A stretch of DNA of 35,818 nt from Xanthobacter autotrophicus (lineage in GTDB: Bacteria > Pseudomonadota > Alphaproteobacteria > Rhizobiales > Xanthobacteraceae), in contig NZ_JAIVFN010000038.1 of assembly GCF_030015065.1 (NCBI RefSeq), positions 1 through 35,818 of the forward strand, in the 5' to 3' direction. The notes beneath the pieces are model-generated. The model did no database searches and was not told the DNA's origin. It was given only the letters and a program-made list of their open reading frames with translations. How positions within the stretch are numbered: position 1 is the first letter of the stretch; each line of letters opens with the position of its first letter. This document shows positions 15,732-23,582 of the stretch, one piece after another. The position numbers and the translations under genes were made by a program.

Positions 15732-16474
15732 TCCCGGGACACCTGTGCCTCGGCCGTCTCAGCGTCATCCGCCTGCGCCCGGTCCGCCTCGCCCCGGAAG
15801 CCCGTGGCCAGCACATAGAGCTCGGCCGAATCGGCGCGGCTCGCCGCCGGCTTCACATGGCGCACCTGCGCGAAGTCGCGCTTGAGGTCGGCCAGAAGCG
15901 TGGCTTCCATGCCCCCCTGGATCACCTTGGCAAGGAAGGTCCCGCCCGGCGCCAGCACCTGGCGGGCGAAATCCACCGCAAGCTCCACCAGGCCGACGAT
16001 GCGCAGATGGTCCGTCTTCTTGTGGCCCGTGGCATTGGCCGCCATGTCGGACATGACGAGGTCGGCCGGTCCGCCCAGCATGGCGATCAGGCGCTCCGGC
16101 GCGTCGGCGGAGAGGAAATCCATCTGGGCGAAGGCGACCCCGGGAATGGGCTCGATCTCCAGGAGGTCGATGGCGACGATCTTGCCGTGCCCTTCCGCAA
16201 GGCCGATCTTCTTCGCCGCCACCTGGCTCCAGCCGCCGGGGGCGGCACCGAGGTCCACGACGCGCATGCCTCGCTTCAGAAGCTTGGCCTTCTCGTCCAT
16301 CTCGATGAGCTTGAAGGCGGCGCGCGAGCGCCAGCCCTCCCGCTTGGCGCGGGCGACGTAAGGGTCGTTGAGCTGGCGCTGCAGCCATTTCTGGGAGGAT
16401 GTGGTGCGGCCGCGCGCGGTCTTCACGCGCACTTTCAGGGGCCGGCCGTCCGGCCCGCGGGGTGGTGTGGTCAC
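15725..16474 (-). CDS. rlmE: 23S rRNA (uridine-2552) 2'-O-methyltransferase
   Basis: A 249-residue RlmE/FtsJ enzyme. The SAM-binding motif is VVDLGAAPGGWSQVA. The catalytic K-D-K-E set is visible in AAFKLIEMDEK (about 55), VMSDMA (about 140), FLAKVIQGG (about 180) and SAELYVLATG (about 218). It methylates U2552 in the A-loop of 23S rRNA late in large-subunit assembly. The GTG at 16474 overlaps the ppx stop by four bases (GTGA), which fixes the start and implies coupling with that gene. The C-terminal 25 residues are a family-atypical Asp/Ala-rich tail. Confidence 0.96.
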   Translation of the reverse strand: MTTPPRGPDGRPLKVRVKTARGRTTSSQKWLQRQLNDPYVARAKREGWRSRAAFKLIEMDEKAKLLKRGMRVVDLGAAPGGWSQVAAKKIGLAEGHGKIVAIDLLEIEPIPGVAFAQMDFLSADAPERLIAMLGGPADLVMSDMAANATGHKKTDHLRIVGLVELAVDFARQVLAPGGTFLAKVIQGGMEATLLADLKRDFAQVRHVKPAASRADSAELYVLATGFRGEADRAQADDAETAEAQVSRDQ

Positions 16475-17808
16475 GCGCGTGCGTCTCCGGAGGGGGCGCC
16501 GGCAGGGCGGTTGCGCCGCCATGCGCCGTCGGCCCGCATCAACTGCACCAGCATGCCCTCGCGCAAGCCCCGGTCCGCCACCCGCAGGCGATCGGCGGGG
16601 AAAACGCGGCGCACCGCCTCCATGATGGCGCAGCCGGCCAGCACCAGATCCGCCCGCTGGGCACCGATGCAGGGATTGGCTACCCGCTCCTCGAACGACA
16701 TGCACATGAGGCGCTCCACCACCTGCTCGATGTGGCTGGCGCCGAGCCAGGCACCGTCCACGCGGGTGCGATCGTAGCGGTCGAGGCCGAGATGGATGCC
16801 GGCCACGGTGGTCACCGTGCCGGAGGTACCGAGCAGGTGCAGCCGGCCGGGCGCGCGCACGCCCCAGCTCTGGCGCACGCCGTCCAGCATGCCGCACACC
16901 TCGTCCACCATGGAGCGGAAGACCTGGGGCGAGACCCGCACGCCGCCATGCCGCTCGGACAACGACACCACCCCGACCGGGAGCGAAACCCAGGAGCGGA
17001 TGCGGGCGCGCGGCGGGCCGTCATCCCCCGCCGAGCGCCGGCCCAGCCACACCACCTCGGTGGAGCCGCCGCCGATGTCGAACAGGACGGCGCCGTCGCA
17101 GGTAGGGTCCACCAGCGGCGCGCAGCCGGTGGCGGCGAGCCCCGCCTCGGTGCGGCGGTCCACCACTTCCAGCCTCAGGCCGGTGCGCGCTTCCACCCGG
17201 GCGCAGAACTCCTCGCCGTTCTCGGCGGCCCGGCAGGCTTCGGTGGCGACGATGCGGGCCCGGCTGACGCCGCGCAGGTCCATCTTGCTCGCGCAGATCT
17301 CCAGCGCCGCCACCGCCCGGTCCATGGCCTCCTGGCAGAGGCGGCCGGAGGCGCCCAGGCCCTCGCCGAGACGCACGATGCGTGAGAAGGCATCCACCAC
17401 CCGGAAGCTGCGGGCCGTGGGACGCGCCACCAAAAGGCGGCAATTGTTGGTGCCGAGATCAATGGCGGCATAGACCGCGCCGGCGTGGCCGGCCGCATAG
17501 GCCGGGGCGGGATTCGGGCTCGCCGATGCCGCAGTGGTCGCGGGCGCGCCTGCGGAGGCCGGGCCAGCACCTGCCGGCGCCACAGCCTCGGAATGCACGG
17601 GATGGCGATTCGGGCTTGCGCCATTCGCGCGGGACGGCGCGGGAGCGGGAGACAAGGGAGCGGGAGACCGGGACGCGGCGGCCGGATCACATCCCGCAGC
17701 CACAGGCCCCGTCGTCGCGCGGCGTTGATCCGTCGCGCTTTCCGCAACGGAACGCTCACGGCAAGACTGCCCCGGACCCGCCCCGGGCCCGTGCGTCTCG
17801 TCCCTCAT
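16471..17808 (-). CDS. Ppx/GppA family phosphatase
   Basis: A protein of about 445 residues with the ASKHA-fold phosphate motifs of the Ppx/GppA family: AAIDLGTNNCRLLVA (about 113), SRIVRLGEG, ATEACRAAENGEEF, VLFDIGGGSTEVVWLG and LGTSGTVTTVAGI. Members degrade inorganic polyphosphate or pppGpp. It lacks the long C-terminal HD domain of the larger Ppx enzymes. The first 110 or so residues are a Pro/Ala/Ser-rich disordered extension not usual in the family. The ATG at 17808 is chosen over 17814 because GAGGGG then lies at proper spacing. It is coupled by a 4-base overlap to rlmE, a pairing seen in other Alphaproteobacteria. Confidence 0.92.
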   Translation of the reverse strand: MRDETHGPGAGPGQSCRERSVAESATDQRRATTGPVAAGCDPAAASRSPAPLSPAPAPSRANGASPNRHPVHSEAVAPAGAGPASAGAPATTAASASPNPAPAYAAGHAGAVYAAIDLGTNNCRLLVARPTARSFRVVDAFSRIVRLGEGLGASGRLCQEAMDRAVAALEICASKMDLRGVSRARIVATEACRAAENGEEFCARVEARTGLRLEVVDRRTEAGLAATGCAPLVDPTCDGAVLFDIGGGSTEVVWLGRRSAGDDGPPRARIRSWVSLPVGVVSLSERHGGVRVSPQVFRSMVDEVCGMLDGVRQSWGVRAPGRLHLLGTSGTVTTVAGIHLGLDRYDRTRVDGAWLGASHIEQVVERLMCMSFEERVANPCIGAQRADLVLAGCAIMEAVRRVFPADRLRVADRGLREGMLVQLMRADGAWRRNRPAGAPSGDARA

Positions 17809-17915
17809 GTCCATCCCCTCGCCGCAAGGCGGAAACATGCGCTCAGGCCTGCCGCTGGGTCAGCGACCGGCTGCGCCTTGTGGCCAGTGTATCAGCGCAC
17901 GCGATGTGTGCAATG

Positions 17916-17948
17916 CCGGGGCCTGCCTTCGATGCAGGCAGGCCCCGG
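17916..17948 (-). terminator. 12-bp hairpin after the transaldolase gene
   Basis: CCGGGGCCTGCC and GGCAGGCCCCGG form a perfect 12-bp stem with a 9-base loop, seven bases beyond the transaldolase stop on the minus strand. It lacks a T run but is one of the strongest inverted repeats in the window. Confidence 0.7.
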
Positions 17949-17954
17949 GAAAGG

Positions 17955-18704
17955 TCACTCCGCGGCGGCGCGGCCCTTCAGGTCGAGGGTGAGGCCGGCG
18001 GCCAGAGCATCGGCGCGGAACGCCTTCACGGCGTCGAGGGACAGCTCGGCCGCGGTCCGCGAGCCCAGCGCCGGCAGCTTCTTCAGCACGTCGGCGGGGG
18101 CGGTGATGATGTGGCAGCCCATCTCGTCCGCCTCGATCACGTTCCACACCTCGCGGGTGGAGGCCCAGATGACCTCCACATTCCCGGTCGCGTTGGCGAG
18201 GGCCACCGCCCGCGAGATGGCGGGCCTGTAGTCGATGCCGAGGTCGGCGAGGCGTCCGGCGAAGACCGAGATGATCGACGGCGCTCCGCCAGCCAGCGCC
18301 TTCACGCCCTCTTCCACCTGGGGCACGTCGAAAATGGCGGTGAGGTTCACCTTCACCCCGTCGTTCACCAGGTCCCGCACCAGGTCATAAAGCGTCTCGC
18401 CGCGGGTGGTGGAGACCGGAAGCTTGACGTGCACGTGCTCGCCCCAGGTGGCGATGACGCGAGCCTGGGCGCGGATTTCCGGGATGTCGTCGGAGAAGAC
18501 CTCGAACGAGATGTGCCGGTCCGGCACTGCGGCCACGAGATCGCGGGCATAGGCCTCGTAGTCGGTCACGCCGGCCTTGCGCAGCAGGGACGGATTGGTG
18601 GTGAAGCCGGCGATGTGGGGCTGCTTGGCCATTTCCACGATCTGCGCCTTGTCGGCCCCGTCGGTGAACAACTTCACCTTCAGGTCGCTGAGCTTCACGG
18701 ACAT
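17955..18704 (-). CDS. Transaldolase family protein
   Basis: A 249-residue TIM-barrel protein of the transaldolase/fructose-6-phosphate aldolase superfamily. It begins with KLFTDGADKAQIVEM and IAGFTTNPSLLRKAG. The Schiff-base lysine is in HVHVKLPVSTTRG (about residue 92), and NLTAIFDVPQ and ISVFAGRLADLGID follow. Short forms like this transfer or cleave dihydroxyacetone units in the non-oxidative pentose phosphate route; transaldolase and F6P aldolase activity cannot be separated by eye. The frame is open 11 codons further, but the ATG at 18704 has GGGAG at proper spacing. It is followed closely by a 12-bp hairpin. Confidence 0.93.
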   Translation of the reverse strand: MSVKLSDLKVKLFTDGADKAQIVEMAKQPHIAGFTTNPSLLRKAGVTDYEAYARDLVAAVPDRHISFEVFSDDIPEIRAQARVIATWGEHVHVKLPVSTTRGETLYDLVRDLVNDGVKVNLTAIFDVPQVEEGVKALAGGAPSIISVFAGRLADLGIDYRPAISRAVALANATGNVEVIWASTREVWNVIEADEMGCHIITAPADVLKKLPALGSRTAAELSLDAVKAFRADALAAGLTLDLKGRAAAE

Positions 18705-18741
18705 GCTGGACTCCCTTGATCCCGTTTCGGCCCGCATCCTA

Positions 18742-18771
18742 GAGCGCGATCCGGATAAATTGAATCAATTT
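18742..18771. repeat. Possible dispersed palindromic repeat unit
   Basis: GAGCGCGATCCGG (18742-18754) is followed by the odd palindrome AAATTGA-A-TCAATTT (18757-18771). The same 13 bases recur at 31995-32007 in another intergenic space. Short intergenic elements with a GAGC-GATCCGG edge are common in Hyphomicrobiales, and this looks like a degraded copy. Confidence 0.5.
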
Positions 18772-18967
18772 GCTCGGCGAATCGCCCGCTTCCCGAAGAA
18801 AGAAGGGCCGCCGGCGCAGCCGCGATGTGGGGCAGCCGGATCATCACCGGCCCGTGCGGCAGACTGATGACGTTCACGTTTTCATCCCCCCGCTCTTCCT
18901 CCGCTGCCGAGGGGGTCCGCTCCGGCGCCGCGCGGGCGGCTGTGGGCGAAGCGCACCAGCGCTGGCA

Positions 18968-18983
18968 TTAACGCTCCATTGAC
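18968..18983. promoter_or_regulatory. Near-match to CtrA box (one mismatch)
   Basis: TTAA-N7-TTGAC differs from the CtrA consensus TTAA-N7-TTAAC at one base. It is 108 bases upstream of the hypothetical gene at 19091. One mismatch in nine fixed positions is weak evidence by itself. Confidence 0.3.
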
Positions 18984-19090
18984 CATGTCGGAAGGTCGCG
19001 CCGGCCGGCAACTTCCGGGAAAGGGGAATCCGGCATGCTGCCATCCATCCGGGGGGCCGGGCTCGATTTGTCAGGCGTTGAGAGGCGGGG

Positions 19091-19456
19091 ATGCTGGCGA
19101 CGGACATGGTGGAGCGCATGGCGCGCGCGATGCACGCTTTCTCCCGGCAGCGCTATCCCCTGCTGGAGCCGTGGGACGAGCTTTCGCCCGAACGGCGGGC
19201 CTATCAGCGCCAGCTCGCCACCCATGCCCTCCAGGCCCTCACACCCCACGACGTGATCGAGATCACCTCGCGCGCCGCGCCCGAGATCGTCGCCATCCCG
19301 GTGGAGCCGACCCCCTGGGCGCTCGCGGAGCTGCAGGAAGCCGCCATCGCCGACAACGGCACCGCCATGGATGCCCGGCGCCGCTACCGCTCCTTCCTCG
19401 CCACCGCCTCCCTGCCGCTGGCCACCCGCTACGCCGAGAGCGAAGGCGCGCGCTGA
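19091..19456 (+). CDS. Hypothetical protein
   Basis: I do not recognise this 121-residue protein. It is soluble, with no signal peptide or membrane segment. The sequence is protein-like, with good codon bias, and has segments such as YPLLEPWDELSPERRAYQRQ, which resembles phrases in small proteins where a Trp-Glu-Leu helix precedes Arg-rich helices. A downstream part is mainly helical and ends in a basic tail. GAGGCGGGG lies upstream of the ATG. It is convergent with the DUF2023 gene across 32 bases. Confidence 0.7.
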   Translation: MLATDMVERMARAMHAFSRQRYPLLEPWDELSPERRAYQRQLATHALQALTPHDVIEITSRAAPEIVAIPVEPTPWALAELQEAAIADNGTAMDARRRYRSFLATASLPLATRYAESEGAR

Positions 19457-19488
19457 GCCCGCCCCAGGCCGCCTGCTGGCCACCGGCC

Positions 19489-19962
19489 TCACTCCGCCGC
19501 GAGGGCGATGACCTCCGGTTGGCCGCGCCCGGAGCGGCCGAGATAGCGCCGGCACTGCTGCTCCCTGTCATAGCCGAGCAGCGTGCCGAGCATGAAATCC
19601 TCTTCCGCCGTCAGGGTGTTGAGCGGCCGCGTGACCACCGCCCGCGCCACCGCCACGAAAGCCGGACGGCCGAAGAAGAGGTTCACCTTGACCGGGCTCA
19701 CCTCCTGCACGAAATGGTCGATGCCGTGCCGCCCGAGCCGCGCCAGCACCAGCGGCAGCTCGGCGCGACAGAGCGTCATGAGGAACAGGGCGCGCACGCC
19801 CCGCCCGTATTCGTAGACATGATGCTGGAACAGCCGCATCACCGGCGCCGCGCACCCGTCCGCGACGGCAGCGGCGGGGGATGGAGGCCACAGGGCCTCC
19901 TCCGGGAGCGGCGCATCCCCGGGCGCGTCCGCGCAGGGGCCTAGAGCAGCTTGCTGAGCCAT
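19489..19962 (-). CDS. DUF2023 family protein coupled to flavodoxin
   Basis: A 157-residue protein. The first 40 residues are Ala/Pro-rich. The conserved part begins MRLFQHHVYEYGRGVRALFL and continues with LFFGRPAFVAVARAVV and a C-terminal LTAEEDFMLGTLLGYDREQQC. This fits DUF2023, a family of unknown function often found next to flavodoxin genes; I recognise it from pattern and position, with moderate certainty. Its ATG lies inside the end of the flavodoxin gene (22-base overlap), so the two are probably translated together. A role as a partner or regulator of the flavodoxin is inferred. Confidence 0.7.
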   Translation of the reverse strand: MAQQAALGPCADAPGDAPLPEEALWPPSPAAAVADGCAAPVMRLFQHHVYEYGRGVRALFLMTLCRAELPLVLARLGRHGIDHFVQEVSPVKVNLFFGRPAFVAVARAVVTRPLNTLTAEEDFMLGTLLGYDREQQCRRYLGRSGRGQPEVIALAAE

Positions 19963-20423
19963 GCCGTCACCCGTTTGTCCGTCATGCCGGACTGCGTGTC
20001 CTGGTCGAGGGCGAGGCCGACGAACCGGCCCTCCCGCTCGGCGGTGGAGCCCACATAATCGTAGCCGGCGGTGTCGGTGAACCCGACCACCTCCGCGCCC
20101 AGCTCCGTCACCTCGTCATAGAGGATGCCGATGGCATCGACGAAGGAGGTGGGATAGCTCTCCTGGTCCCCGGTGCCGAACAGCGCCACTTTCTTGCCCT
20201 TGAGGTTGGCGGCGCGCAGCTTGTCGATGTTCTCCTCCCAGTCCGTCTGCAATGTGCCATCGCCATAGGTGGGCGAACCCAGGATGAGCAGGTCGCAATT
20301 CTCGAAGTCGGCCTTCGTCGCGGCCTTGATGTCCACGGAGCGACCCTGGCACTTCTTGGAAATCCTGGACGCGACCCCTTTCGTGGCTCCGCCGTCGGAG
20401 CCGAAGATCACCGTGACAATCAT
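19941..20423 (-). CDS. Flavodoxin (long-chain type)
   Basis: A 160-residue FMN electron carrier. The phosphate-binding loop VIFGSDGGATKGVA fits the flavodoxin signature, although GG replaces the usual TG. The isoalloxazine loops are ILGSPTYGDGTLQTDW and ALFGTGDQESYPTSF. The extra loop after the latter makes it long-chain (FldA/NifF-type). Flavodoxins replace ferredoxin when iron is scarce or feed specialised reductases, including nitrogenase in some diazotrophs. I see no sigma-54 promoter upstream, which argues against the NifF role. GACGAGG precedes the ATG. The 5' region is unusually AT-rich. Confidence 0.95.
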   Translation of the reverse strand: MIVTVIFGSDGGATKGVASRISKKCQGRSVDIKAATKADFENCDLLILGSPTYGDGTLQTDWEENIDKLRAANLKGKKVALFGTGDQESYPTSFVDAIGILYDEVTELGAEVVGFTDTAGYDYVGSTAEREGRFVGLALDQDTQSGMTDKRVTAWLSKLL

Positions 20424-20823
20424 GTCCTCGTCTCTTTATGGATTGATTCAAATCTGAAACAGGCGAACCGACCAACACGAGCTCGCCCAACACACCGGTA
20501 AACGCTACCGAAGCCATGATAACTCAACAACACGGGATATTCACGGATTGAATGTTTCAGGAAGGCATCGTATGCATAGAACATAGCTGAATTTCATGAT
20601 CGAGAATTATTACAAATCTATCTTCAGTTTCGATCTGTTCTGATCTGGGCAAGACATCACGTCGCCCCGGGGGCTCGTCCCGCCCCACGCTTCAGCCCGC
20701 ACAACCTTCCGGAGATCACGCCTTCCGGAGATCACGCGATCCGCCAAGTCCCGCAGCGCCACTCGCCCGGCGGGGGGCTCCGCGTCGCGGGGACGCTGCC
20801 TGGCAGGCCCGGGCGCTGCGCCC
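20424..20823. other. 400-base AT-rich leader region of flavodoxin
   Basis: No gene is seen. From 20424 to about 20640 the base composition drops far below the surrounding 70 percent GC. Possible operator elements are TTGAT-N4-ATCTG (20443-20456, an imperfect FNR/FixK-like site close to the start codon), the TGAA-N3-TTCA element in TGAATGTTTCA near 20550, and a GATCGA/TCGATC inverted repeat (20598-20603 and 20630-20635). The TTTGTAATAATTCTCGA string on the minus strand has partial likeness to the iron-control (Irr) motif. None is decisive. The remainder, 20640-20823, is GC-rich with a 16-bp tandem duplication. Confidence 0.6.
20705..20736. repeat. Exact 16-bp tandem duplication
   Basis: CCTTCCGGAGATCACG occurs twice in direct succession (20705-20720 and 20721-20736) between gltS and the flavodoxin leader. 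It looks like a recent duplication. Confidence 0.95.
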
Positions 20824-22032
20824 TCAGCGCAGCATGAAGCCGATGGCGAGGGCGTTGGCGATGTCGATGAAGAAGGCCGAGACCAAAGGCAGGATGATGA
20901 AGGCGATGGGCGCCGGCCCATGGGTGCGCGTCACCGCCGTCATGTTGGCGATGGCGGTGGGCGTCGCCCCGAGGCTGATGCCGGTGAAGCCGGCCGCCAG
21001 CACCGCCGCCTGATAGTTGCGCCCCATGGCCGGGAACACCGCGAACAGGATGTAGAGCACCGCCACCAGCGTCTGCAGGCCGAGCACGATGGCCAGCGCC
21101 GGCCCGAGCCCGCCCAGGGTCCACAACTGCATGCTCATGAGCGACATGGCGAGGAAGATCTTCAGCGACAGGTCGGAGATCAGCGCCAGCGCCGGCGTGC
21201 GCGCCGGCCACGCCATGCGCGGCAGGAGGCGGGGCAGCGTGTTGGTGATGACGATGGCCACCAGCAGGCACACCACGAACATGGGCAGCTTGATGCCCGT
21301 CTGCTCCACCGCGCCCTCCAGCGAGTAGGCGACGAGAATGGCCACGTTCAGCACCAGCAGCGCGCTCAGGATGTTGCGGTAGGTGACCTTGCCCGCGTCC
21401 GGCCCCACGTCGTCGTCGGGCAGGCCCACCATGGGGGGCAGGATTTCGTCGCTGCGCAGATTGAAGCGGTTGATGAGGATGCCCGCCACCGGCCCGCCCA
21501 CGAGGCTGGCGATGACGAGGCCCAGGGTGGCGCTGGCGATGCCCACCTCCAGCGCGTTGGGCAGGCCGAACCGCTCGGAGAGCAGCGGCGCCCAGGCGAT
21601 GGTGGTGCCATGGCCGCCGATGAGCGAAACCGAGCCGAGCAGTGGCGCGATGCCGTCCGGCAGCCCCAGCGCCTTGGCTCCGCCGATGGCCACCGCGTTC
21701 TGGAGCCCGAGATAGACCACGGTCAGAAGCAGCAGGATGAGCAGCGGCCGCCCGCCCAGCGCGAGGTCCGACAGCCGTGCATTGAGGCCGATGCCGGTGA
21801 AGAAATAGAGCAGCAGCATGTCGCGCGCGGCGAGATCGAAGGAGATGGCGAGGCCGAGCACGCGGTAGCACAAAAGCGTCACCACGGCGGCGAGCAGGCC
21901 TCCGGTGACCGCCTCGGGAATGTTCCAGCGCCGCAGCGGCGCGATCACGCCATTGAGCCCGGCCCCGACGAAATACACCACGATGGCGAGGGTGAAGGTG
22001 AGGAAGCCGGAGACCTCAAAGGTGGCTGGCAT
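20824..22032 (-). CDS. gltS: Sodium/glutamate symporter
   Basis: A 402-residue integral membrane protein of the GltS (ESS) family, with about ten membrane helices. Family landmarks are the inverted-repeat pore loops around GSVSLIGGHGTTIAW and FTGISLGATPTAIANM, and FFTGIGLNARLSDL near helix 3. It takes up glutamate with sodium across the inner membrane. The ATG is the first codon consistent with homology. It lies 83 bases after the GntP permease gene on the same strand, so it may belong to the same transcript as patatin and GntP. Confidence 0.95.
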   Translation of the reverse strand: MPATFEVSGFLTFTLAIVVYFVGAGLNGVIAPLRRWNIPEAVTGGLLAAVVTLLCYRVLGLAISFDLAARDMLLLYFFTGIGLNARLSDLALGGRPLLILLLLTVVYLGLQNAVAIGGAKALGLPDGIAPLLGSVSLIGGHGTTIAWAPLLSERFGLPNALEVGIASATLGLVIASLVGGPVAGILINRFNLRSDEILPPMVGLPDDDVGPDAGKVTYRNILSALLVLNVAILVAYSLEGAVEQTGIKLPMFVVCLLVAIVITNTLPRLLPRMAWPARTPALALISDLSLKIFLAMSLMSMQLWTLGGLGPALAIVLGLQTLVAVLYILFAVFPAMGRNYQAAVLAAGFTGISLGATPTAIANMTAVTRTHGPAPIAFIILPLVSAFFIDIANALAIGFMLR

Positions 22033-22115
22033 GTCTCCCCCCGCATATGTGGCCGGTGTGAGGTTTAGAATGGACGGCCGCCCGCCGGCCGCCGGTGTAA
22101 TCTAGAGCACGCGCC

Positions 22116-23579
22116 TCAGAAGCTGCCGACCAGGGTGCCGAGCCCGATCACCACGGCGAGCGCGATCAGCGCCCCCACCACCGCCGCCATGACGATGTCG
22201 AGATAGCCTTCCTTGTGGGTCACCCCGCACACGGACAAGAGCGTCACCACCGCGCCGTTGTGCGGCAGGCTGTCGAGGGTGCCGGAGCCGATCACGGCCA
22301 CGCGGTGCATCAGCGCCGGGTCCATGCCGATCTCGGCGGCAATCCTCATGTAGGTCGGTCCCAGCGCGTCGAGCGCGATGGTGAGGCCGCCGGAGGCCGA
22401 TCCGGTCAGCGCGGCGAGGATGTTGGTGGCCACCGCCAGCGACACCAGCGGGCCGCCCTCGATGGACAGCACCCAGTTGCGCACATCGGCGAAGGCCGGC
22501 AACGCGGCGACGATGGCGCCGAAGCCGACCAGGCTCGCCACCGACAGGATCGGCAGCACCGAGGCATTGGCGCCCGCCGTCATGGTGGCGCGCAGTTCCG
22601 GCACGCTGCGAAAGTTGATGGCGATCACCGCGATGATGGCGGCGGTAAGCGCCACGATCACCGACCACACCCCGCCCACCGCGGAGAGGCTGGTGGCGCC
22701 CCACTGGTCGGTGGCGAGGAAGGCGGTGTCCATCCGCGGCAGAATTGCGAAGGACATCAAGAGATTGACCACGATCACCACGATGATCGGCAGGGCCGCG
22801 AGCAGGATGGGGGGATTTCTGGCGGCCGCGTCGCTCGAATGGATCTCCGAGGGATCGAACGCACCGGCGGTGGTGGCCCGCTCGCGCACCAGGGGGTCGT
22901 CGGCGGCAAGCTCGGCGGATTCGTCCGGCGCCGCGATCAGCGCGCCGAAGCCCTCGCCCTTGGCCCGCGCCTTGTTCTCCCTCAGCTTCAGCCACCACAT
23001 GCCGAAGCCTAGCATGACCAGCGAGGCGATGATGCCGAGGCCCGGTGCCGCGAACGGCGTGGTGCCGAAGAACGGCATGGGGATGGCGTTCTGGATGGAG
23101 GGGGTGCCGGGCATGGCCGACATGGTGAAGGTGGAGGTGCCGAGCGCGATGGCCGCCGGCATCAGCCGCCGCGGCACGCCGGACGAGCGGAACAGGGCCA
23201 CCCCCATGGGCGCGAGCACGAAGAAGGCCACGAACAGGCTGACGCCGCCATAGGTGACGATGGCGCCCGCCAGCACCACGGCGAGGATGGCGCGCTGCGC
23301 CCCCAGCTTCTGTGTCATGAAGTTGGCGATGGAGATGACCGAGCCGGAATCCTCCATCAGCTTGCCGAACAGCGCCCCCAGCAGGAACAGGGGGAAGAAT
23401 TGCGCGACGAAGTCCGCCGCGTTGCGCATGAAGGTCTGGGTCCAGCTCGCCAGCAGCGGCTCGCCGGAGAAGGCGGCCGCGATCAGCCCGGCGATGGGGG
23501 CGAGGATGAGGATGCTGGAGCCCCGGAAGGCCAGGAAGATGAGGACGGCGAGGCCGACCAGGATGCCGAGAAGACCCAT
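22116..23579 (-). CDS. GntP family permease
   Basis: A 487-residue membrane protein with about 12-14 helices and a soluble loop around residues 205-245. GntP family landmarks are the N-terminal MGLLGILVGLAVLIFLAFRG, the segment FFPLFLLGALFGKLMEDSG and the C-terminal IGSGTLDSLPHNGAVV. The family brings in gluconate or short hydroxy/oxo acids with protons; a substrate such as 3-hydroxybutyrate would fit the lipase-like neighbour but is not proven. It starts three bases after the stop of the patatin gene, indicating an operon. Confidence 0.9.
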   Translation of the reverse strand: MGLLGILVGLAVLIFLAFRGSSILILAPIAGLIAAAFSGEPLLASWTQTFMRNAADFVAQFFPLFLLGALFGKLMEDSGSVISIANFMTQKLGAQRAILAVVLAGAIVTYGGVSLFVAFFVLAPMGVALFRSSGVPRRLMPAAIALGTSTFTMSAMPGTPSIQNAIPMPFFGTTPFAAPGLGIIASLVMLGFGMWWLKLRENKARAKGEGFGALIAAPDESAELAADDPLVRERATTAGAFDPSEIHSSDAAARNPPILLAALPIIVVIVVNLLMSFAILPRMDTAFLATDQWGATSLSAVGGVWSVIVALTAAIIAVIAINFRSVPELRATMTAGANASVLPILSVASLVGFGAIVAALPAFADVRNWVLSIEGGPLVSLAVATNILAALTGSASGGLTIALDALGPTYMRIAAEIGMDPALMHRVAVIGSGTLDSLPHNGAVVTLLSVCGVTHKEGYLDIVMAAVVGALIALAVVIGLGTLVGSF

Positions 23580-23582
23580 GGC

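Larger units (their letters stand above)
18705..19090. other. 386-base intergenic region with no gene seen
   Basis: It separates the divergent transaldolase and hypothetical genes and should hold both promoters. I see an AT-rich palindrome (18757-18771) within a repeat-like segment, a GCCGG/CCGGC mini-hairpin near 18836-18852, and a near-match to a CtrA box at 18968-18983. No convincing open frame or RNA structure is visible. Confidence 0.6.

Noticed and set aside
19941-20640. Flavodoxin as a nitrogen-fixation (nifF) gene
   Set aside because: No -24/-12 sigma-54 promoter or convincing NifA site was found upstream, and no nif gene is in the window.
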